Below, piece by piece: positions 57,893 through 64,000 of a DNA stretch of 64,000 nt. How positions within the stretch are numbered: position 1 is the stretch's first letter; every line of letters starts with the position of its first letter. The stretch is from Adineta ricciae (Eukaryota > Rotifera > Eurotatoria > Adinetida > Adinetidae). A model generated the notes under the pieces. That model was given only the letters and a program-made list of their open reading frames with translations, was not told the DNA's origin and ran no database searches. The translations under genes and the position numbers were made by a program. The stretch is from contig CAJNOJ010000261.1 in the NCBI GenBank assembly GCA_905250025.1, positions 36,717-100,716 on the forward strand, given 5' to 3'.

Positions 57893-58658
57893 CAGAGGTA
57901 GGACAAGTACACGTACACAAAGTACACGTACAAGTACTTGTACGTGCATGGATATACCTGTACTTGTACTTGTACTTCTAGTAGAGTACTTTATACCTGT
58001 ATTTCAACCTCCGAAGTGATACAAAAATGGACCAATGGGATTACAGGATTCATTTGCCCATTTTCTTCGCTATTCTCAAAGAGAAGCCCTTGGTTACCTG
58101 TACCAATGTTGGGGTAATCGAGTGTGGTCTATCATTCTAATATAGGTAACCATGGGTTTTCCCTTGAAAACAGGCGAGAAACCACTGTCTGTGCTCGAAT
58201 TGGTCGATTTCGGCCAATCAGCGATGACCGCGATTTTTTTCCAAAGCTTATTTTCGCTGGAAATCGACTAGGGAGGCATTATGTAAGGACGTTTTTTTGA
58301 CCTCCAGAGATCTGCATTGGTTGTTTATTTCCTTTCAAGGAGGCAGTGTTTTACTCCGGTTGCGCGATATTTACCATGGACCTTTGAGTTTTCGTTCATG
58401 AATCTATAGATGCGGAATCAGAATGGATCTACAATTGCGTCTGAAGTAATAGAAGATGTTTCTTATACGTTAATCACTTAATTAAGTGGAAGTTAACGGG
58501 TTGCCGTTGACGGTAATTTCAAATTAACGGAAATGGTCCACCCCTAGTATAAAGTACTCTACTAGAAGTACAAGTATTTTCTGGCAAGTACAAGTATCTC
58601 TACGTTGTACTTGAAAAGCACAAAAAGTACAAGTACATGTACTTGCGTCCTACCTCTG
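57893..58658. mobile_element. Non-autonomous inverted-repeat element, 766 bp, GTAC-rich ends
   Basis: Ends 'cagaggtagga' and 'cctacctctg' are inverted. The arms extend about 110-120 bp, through runs of 'gtacttgtac' words, to 'tctagtagagtactttata', which appears inverted at 58553-58571. The CAGAGGTAGG start is of hAT type. The 500-bp core (58020-58540) has no coding frame. No clear 8-bp duplication flanks it (acttgctc / gttcgagt). Confidence 0.75.
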
Positions 58659-60377
58659 GTTCGAGTCCTACTTTGATTTCATGATCTTCTTTAACAAAAT
58701 GTTCGTATTTGTTAAAATATATCTCTGTGGTTTCCTTCGAATAACTTGACAGCGATACAATCGTGAACAGATGGAAAGATTTCTAATTATCGATTCTTTT
58801 ATACCTGTTTTCAAACACACCGTCACCCACACGCTCAAAATTCTGAAATTTAGAAAAGACTCTGGAGGATTAATTGATTTTGAACCTTTCAGATCTTGTT
58901 TGAATTTTTGAATTTTGTCATGCAGATTTATCTTTACCACCTGATGAACGATTCAATAAATAAGAATCGAAATCCGGATTGTGATAGTTTTGTTCTTAAC
59001 TCGCACCTTTTAATTTATGGATTAGAATTTCATTTATGCATCGTCATGTAAACCACCTGATGAGTCTGTGAAATTCAGACGAAATCCGGATCGTGGTATA
59101 CGTTCTTGTATGTCACACCCGTCACACCCACCCCACCCCCACCTTCGCCCACCATGGACCACCTTGGCGCGCAGCGGCGCACGCTATGTGACACAAATAA
59201 ACAAACAAACTATTTTATTTCATATGACCCTCCTTACAGTCGAGGGAATTATGGAGATACAACAAAACATTATAACGCGTTTCTTGATTTTACTTTCTTC
59301 AATAAGCATTTTTTATCAATACTTAAATTCTAATTTGATCTGAAAAGACGATTAACACAGAAATAGATCATCTCCTGAAACTTGGATATTTTTTCAATAT
59401 GATCAGATGATGATGATCACAAAAATCGAACGAGACGTTAATAGAAATCGGCGTAGTACTCGACATCAGATATGTTAAATGCTCACAAATGAGCTGTAAT
59501 TAATTTGATTCTAACAGATTCGTTCAACATCTTGCGGTTCATCGTCATGAATATATATCTATAACCATAACTGACAGTTGAAAAAAGAAGGATTAATAAT
59601 TTCTATTGATATTTGACAATTAATCTATAAATTATAATATTTTAATAGACAGTTTGCGGTATTATTAATATAAATTAACACAAATTATATTTCTGTTGTC
59701 GTATTTAGCTTCTAGGCACGATCTACTCATTAGAGTTTCATCTAATAAAAATCGTAATATTTTCTCTCGAATAAAAGAATAGAGGAGCGAGCGATAAAAA
59801 GAAAAAAACAAAAATGTGCACTGTTTGTTCTATTTTTAATGTATTTATTTTATGCTTTTGCAAAGACTCATCAAAGATATAAAGATTTCACACTCACATA
59901 ATGTATCTTCATTGTGTCTCAAAATGAAATTGAAAGTGATTTTTGTATATCAAATATACTTCATTCCGTATTTATCATCAGTACTATTTCTAGATTTTAA
60001 TCCTAAAGTTTTTTTTCCAACATTCCATTCTCAAACAACAACGCCATTCTAGATAAGACATTCATTTTTCGCCGACTATTTCTATATGTGTCCACTGTGA
60101 GAGTATCAAAATAAATGAATTTGTTTGGTGAGATGTTGTTATCACGACTATTTGCTTAAGCATATAAAAATCAGTAAAAAGAAAAAAACTTTTCACACAC
60201 GAAAAAAAGCACATAGAAAGAGAATAAAAACACATAACTACGGAACTTCCATCGGTCACTATTCTTCGTAACTTTAAAACTAAACGAACAATAGCTAGTA
60301 ACAAATCAACTGCATCTCAAATAATTAAAAAAACAAGTGAAAATTCAAAAGAAACACGTAGACGTCAACGCATCGAT
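58659..60377. other. Intergenic region and 5' flank of the ART-TPR gene
   Basis: A ~45-bp sequence ('accacctgatga...cgaaatccgga') occurs twice, at about 58938-58983 and 59053-59091. A C-rich patch with CCCACC words lies at 59117-59152. From about 60227 the frame of the ART-TPR gene is open upstream of its first ATG (reading ...TTELPSVTILRNF... to RRRQRID), so a further 5' exon is possible. Confidence 0.4.
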
Positions 60378-63338
60378 ATGCAAAGGATTCAAAATGTCCT
60401 GCTGATTTGGTTAGATGCCAGCTTTGATGACAATAATGAAGATTGTCAAAACACAATGAGACATCTTCGACGTGCTGTTAATGATTTAAACACCTATACA
60501 GATGGTGAAGAATGCATTCAATTCATCAAAACAATCAAGGATCGCAAGGCATGCATGATCATTTCTGGTTCACTTGGACGGCATATTCTACCTCGAGTGC
60601 ATCATCTCTCTGAAGTAGATTCGATTTTTATCTTCTGTGGTAACAAACAACGACACGAGCGATGGGCAAAAGATTGGCTAAAGATCAAGGGAGTTTTTAC
60701 AGAGATCAAATCCATCTGTGAATCTCTCAAACAGGCAGCCCAACAATGTGAACAAAATGCTATTTCCATGAGCTTCGTAGCATCCGGAAAAAAATTGGAC
60801 CAACTAAATCCGTCTTTTATGTACACTCAGATTTTCAAAGAAATATTATCAACCATCCAATTCGAAGATGCACATATCCAAGATTATGTCAACTATTGTC
60901 GAAAAGAATTCGCCGACAACGATCAAGAACTGAAAAATGTGAAACGACTAGAGAGTAAATATCATCAGAAATCGCCTATTTGGTGGTATACTTTTGACTG
61001 TTTCTTGTATAAAATGCTCAATCGTGGGATCAGACTGATGGATGGCGACGTTATCGTAAGAATGGGATTTTTCATTAATGATCTACATCAACATATTGCA
61101 TCTGTGCACAAAGAACAACAGATCAGTGACATCTTCACAACGTATCGTGGACAAGGATTATCAGAAGGCGACTTTGAAGAAATGAAGCAAACAAAAGGTG
61201 GACTCATGTCATTTAACAACTTCTTATCCACAAGCAAAGATAGGAATGTATCATTTCAGTTTGCAAATCCAAGTAGTAGGAATCCAGATTTGGTAGCAGT
61301 TTTATTTGTGATGACAATCGATCCAAAACAATCAACAACAGCATTTGCTTGGACTCGTGATCTTAGTGCTATTCCAGATGAAGATGAAGTGCTCTTTTCA
61401 ATGCACAGTGTGTTTCGAATCCAAGATATTCAACAAATCGGTGAAGATAGCAAACTATTCCAAGTGAGTTTGACCTTAACGAGTGACGATGACAAAGAAT
61501 TACATGCACTGACGGAACAAATACGAGAGGAAAGTTGTCCAGCAGAACAGGGATGGCAGAGACTGGGATTCATACTATTTAAATTGGGTCAATATCAAAA
61601 GGTTGCAGAGATCTATGAGACGTTACTCAATCAAGCAACAACGAATAGCAAGAAGGCACTAATTTACCATAGACTTGCTTTGATCAAGCATCGTCAAGGA
61701 GAATATGAGGAGGCAATAAGGTTATACGAAAATTCAATTGCCATTTACGAAAAAATTCATTCTCCTCAAGATCCTACGTTAGCTCAATCTTACCACAACA
61801 TCGGTTCAGTGTATTTGAGCATGGGTGACCATCCAAAAACTCTTTCATATTATGAAAAGAGCCTTGCAATTCATCAACAATCACTTTCTCCAAATCATCC
61901 TGATTTGGCTATATCTTACAGTGCCATGGGTGAGATACATAGGAAAATGGGTGACTATCACAAAGCACTATCATATTGCAAAAAAAGCCTTGCAATTCAA
62001 CAACAATCACTTTCTTCAAATCATCCTAATTTAGCTTCATCGTACGAGAGCATCGGTCTGGTGTATTCCGACATGGGTGACTACTCAAAAGCACTTCCAT
62101 TTTATGAAAAAGGGCTTGCGATTCTACAACGATCACTTCCTACAAATCATCTTGATCTGAGCATGCCTTACAACAGCATCGGTCTGGTGTATTGCGACAT
62201 GGGTGATTATCACAAAGCTCTTTCATATTATGACAAAAGCCTTGAAATTCAACAACAATCACTTTCTTCAAATCATCCTGATTTGGCTATACCTTACAAC
62301 AACATCGGTAATGTGTATTGCATCATGGGTGATTATCACAAAGCTCTTTCATATTATGACAAAAGCCTTGAAATTCGACAACAATCACTTTCTCCAAATC
62401 ATCCTGATTTAGCTTCATCTTACAACAACATTGGTGTGGTTTATTCCGACATGGGTGACTATCCAAAAGCACTATCATATTGCGAAAAAAGCCTTGCAAT
62501 TCGACAACAATCAGTTTCTCCAAATCATCCTGATTTAGCTTCATCTTACTACAGCATCGGTGATGTGTGTTTCGCCATGGGTGACTATCCAAAAGCTCTT
62601 TCATATTATGAAAAGAGCCTTGCAATTCGACAACAATCGCTTTCTCGAAATCATCCTTCATTAGCTTCATCTTACTGCAGCATCGGTTGGGTGTATTGCA
62701 ACATGGGTGACTATCCAAAAGCACTATCATATAACGAAAAAGCGCTTACAATTCGACAACAATCACTTTCTCCAAACCATCCTGATTTAGCTCCATCTTA
62801 TAACAGCATTGGTTGGGTGTATTCCAAAATGGGTGACTATCCAAAAGCATTATCATACTGCGAAAAAGCTCTTACAATTCGACAACAATCACTTTCTCCA
62901 AGTCATCCTGCTTTGGCTATGTGTTACAACAACATCGGTTGGGTGTATAGGAGCACGGGAGAGTATCTAAAAGCTCTTTCATATTATGAAAAAGCCCTTA
63001 CAATTCAACAACAATCACTTCCTATAAATCATCCTGCTCTGGCTATGTGTTACAACAACATCGGTGAGATTTATCGAAACATAGGTAACTTTTTAAACGC
63101 AATATCATTTCTTGAAAAAGCCATTGCAATTCAGCACCAATCACTTCCTCCGAATCACCCTCATATAGCTGAATCTTACAACAATATCGGTCTGGTGTAT
63201 AAGAACATGGGTAACTATTCAAAAGCAGTTTCATATTTTGAACAGGCAGTACAAATCGCGCAACAATCATTACCTCCAGGACACGATGATCTTCAAATGT
63301 ATAAAGAAAACTTTGATCGCATAAAAAACAAGTTTTAA
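60378..63338 (+). CDS. Mono-ADP-ribosyltransferase fused to a kinesin-light-chain-type TPR array, 986 aa
   Basis: A single exon from ATG 60378. Residues 1-200 form an alpha/beta domain (NVLLIWLD, CMIISGSLGRHILP, DSIFIFCG) found in bdelloid ART-TPR proteins. Residues about 205-375 are an ART domain with a complete R-S-ExE set: R257 (TTYRGQG), S284-T285-S286 (NFLSTSKD) and E335/E337 (DEDEVLF). NAD-dependent arginine ADP-ribosylation is predicted. From about 390 follow two generic TPRs and twelve 42-residue repeats (SYNNIGxVYxxMGDYPKALSYYEKSLxIxQQSLSPNHPDLA), the kinesin-light-chain type, forming a solenoid for protein binding. There is no signal peptide, so it acts in the cytosol. The 126-bp DNA units are very similar, indicating recent expansion. 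The domain pairing suggests that the TPR array selects the target of modification. Confidence 0.92.
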   Translation: MQRIQNVLLIWLDASFDDNNEDCQNTMRHLRRAVNDLNTYTDGEECIQFIKTIKDRKACMIISGSLGRHILPRVHHLSEVDSIFIFCGNKQRHERWAKDWLKIKGVFTEIKSICESLKQAAQQCEQNAISMSFVASGKKLDQLNPSFMYTQIFKEILSTIQFEDAHIQDYVNYCRKEFADNDQELKNVKRLESKYHQKSPIWWYTFDCFLYKMLNRGIRLMDGDVIVRMGFFINDLHQHIASVHKEQQISDIFTTYRGQGLSEGDFEEMKQTKGGLMSFNNFLSTSKDRNVSFQFANPSSRNPDLVAVLFVMTIDPKQSTTAFAWTRDLSAIPDEDEVLFSMHSVFRIQDIQQIGEDSKLFQVSLTLTSDDDKELHALTEQIREESCPAEQGWQRLGFILFKLGQYQKVAEIYETLLNQATTNSKKALIYHRLALIKHRQGEYEEAIRLYENSIAIYEKIHSPQDPTLAQSYHNIGSVYLSMGDHPKTLSYYEKSLAIHQQSLSPNHPDLAISYSAMGEIHRKMGDYHKALSYCKKSLAIQQQSLSSNHPNLASSYESIGLVYSDMGDYSKALPFYEKGLAILQRSLPTNHLDLSMPYNSIGLVYCDMGDYHKALSYYDKSLEIQQQSLSSNHPDLAIPYNNIGNVYCIMGDYHKALSYYDKSLEIRQQSLSPNHPDLASSYNNIGVVYSDMGDYPKALSYCEKSLAIRQQSVSPNHPDLASSYYSIGDVCFAMGDYPKALSYYEKSLAIRQQSLSRNHPSLASSYCSIGWVYCNMGDYPKALSYNEKALTIRQQSLSPNHPDLAPSYNSIGWVYSKMGDYPKALSYCEKALTIRQQSLSPSHPALAMCYNNIGWVYRSTGEYLKALSYYEKALTIQQQSLPINHPALAMCYNNIGEIYRNIGNFLNAISFLEKAIAIQHQSLPPNHPHIAESYNNIGLVYKNMGNYSKAVSYFEQAVQIAQQSLPPGHDDLQMYKENFDRIKNKF

Positions 63339-64000
63339 TTCGTAAATATTCTGTTTTTTCTGTATCAAACAGTTGACTGCCGATTAAATAAAATTGCGTG
63401 CGACCGGAAGAGTTCTGCTCTCTATTTTAAAACGCAAAAGTCGACAAAATCACGCACCGCAATCGGGAGATCAACACATGTCTGAAATACACATGTATTG
63501 TGATAGCAAAGATCTATACTACTCGACTACACTGAAAAAAAAGGTGTTTTACCAAACCAAAAAAGCAATCGGTCGGCGGGCACAATCGCTAAACCTCACA
63601 TGGTTTGGTCGCAAAAAGGTTTGGTATCGACCCTTTACATGATCGATGATAAAAAAGGTTTCGCACATCAGGTTTCGTACGAAACGATTCCTGGGAAAAA
63701 TCTAAAGGTTTCGCACGAAACCTTTCCCAAAAATATTTTCAAAAGGTTTTTTTCTGAGGGTTTCCATATGCAATACCTCTGGAGAATTTCCCACCATTGA
63801 CGCCCTTGGTGAGTGCGTAATCCTTTTCCATGAGAGTCTTTATCTGTCTGATCCTGTCCAGTACGATAAGACGCCAGCATAGTAGAGTATTTCACCAGTT
63901 CTTTCTGTGAAAGCCATATTTACACCATCAGACATCTGATCCTCGACGACCTAGAAGGTTTATACATAGATGAGATTATTTCGAGTTCTATTCATGCATG
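63339..64000. other. 3' flank with palindromic repeats
   Basis: Inverted motifs cluster here: 'gtttcgtacgaaac' (63672-63685, perfect palindrome), 'aaaggtttcg-ca-cgaaaccttt' (63704-63725) and accaaacc (63551) facing ggtttggt (63602, 63619). No exon recognised; frames at 63394-63895 are not protein-like. Confidence 0.55.

Noticed and set aside
58640-58675. tRNA T-arm-like string ggttcgagtcc
   Set aside because: The flanking bases do not pair into a T stem, no D or anticodon arms are found upstream, and it overlaps the end of an inverted-repeat element.
59117-59152. C-rich tract resembling telomeric CCCACA repeats
   Set aside because: There is no regular 6-bp period, only scattered CCCACC words. 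Not enough to call an interstitial telomere.
62323-62730. Minus-strand frames (also 63043-63270) opposite the TPR array
   Set aside because: They exist only because the 126-bp TPR repeat leaves the opposite strand open.
61825-63270. 126-bp periodic repeats considered as a CRISPR-like or satellite array
   Set aside because: The period equals 42 codons and the frame encodes canonical TPRs without spacers, so it is a coding repeat.

Overview
The window looks like nuclear DNA of a bdelloid rotifer (inference; no ribosomal or mitochondrial marker is present). It is AT-rich eukaryotic DNA with GT-AG introns of about 48-60 bp. The gene set is typical of published Adineta and Rotaria genomes: an ADP-ribosyltransferase fused to a kinesin-light-chain-type TPR array, an Argonaute, F-box/LRR proteins, orphan 7TM receptors, an ABCC transporter, NHL and kelch proteins, and a hAT-type transposon. 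Several start sites follow a polypyrimidine-AG directly, which would fit spliced-leader trans-splicing (inference).

Layout. 0.3-0.6 kb: a broken FAD-monooxygenase 5' end. 2.36-2.46 kb: a 100-N gap. 3.5-6.4 kb: a three-exon membrane glycoprotein. 6.5-7.0 kb: a kelch relic. 7.5-8.29 kb: the first exons of an Argonaute, cut by a single N. 8.3-10.7 kb: the same block again (membrane-protein last exon, kelch relic, Argonaute), here leading into a complete 13-exon, 1001-residue Argonaute ending at 13553. 14.2-14.6 kb: a small two-exon gene. 15.0-16.2 kb: a divergent ADP-ribosyltransferase. 16.9-20.65 kb: a 7TM receptor, an ABC-transporter fragment and a second, 3'-only receptor copy, with two single-N joins. 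20.65-20.96 kb: a foldback element. 21.3-22.7 kb: a secreted NHL/D8C protein. 23.5-27.2 kb: a complete ABCC transporter. 27.6-28.35 kb: a broken metallo-beta-lactamase-fold gene. 29.0-30.5 kb: a heavily frameshifted HECT ubiquitin-ligase pseudogene. 31-33 kb: an intact three-exon F-box/LRR gene with a miniature inverted-repeat element in its first intron. 34.2-37.5 kb: a decayed unidentified gene. 39.0-43.5 kb: two head-to-head secreted genes with related 5' exons, one mucin-like and one with five DCGG cysteine repeats plus a jelly-roll-like domain. 47 kb: a second 7TM receptor. 49.2-50.2 kb: an F-box/LRR 3' end joined through a single N to an Argonaute 3' end. 52.0-56.1 kb: a hAT element with visible terminal inverted repeats. 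56.2-57.0 kb: an unknown gene with an in-frame stop. 57.9-58.66 kb: a GTAC-rich inverted-repeat element. 60.4-63.3 kb: the ART-TPR gene. 63.5-63.75 kb: palindromes.

Two themes stand out. First, near-identical gene blocks are joined by isolated single N characters (445, 8291, 18452, 19881, 49691). They may be alleles or recent paralogues spliced together by the assembler, so tandem copy number here should not be trusted. Second, the divergent pair at 39-43.5 kb shares signal peptide, acidic linker and exon sizes (122 and 147 nt) but carries different C-terminal modules. This is the least ordinary locus in the window, and looks like a cell-surface or secreted gene pair built by exon shuffling. 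No CRISPR array, rRNA or convincing tRNA was seen.
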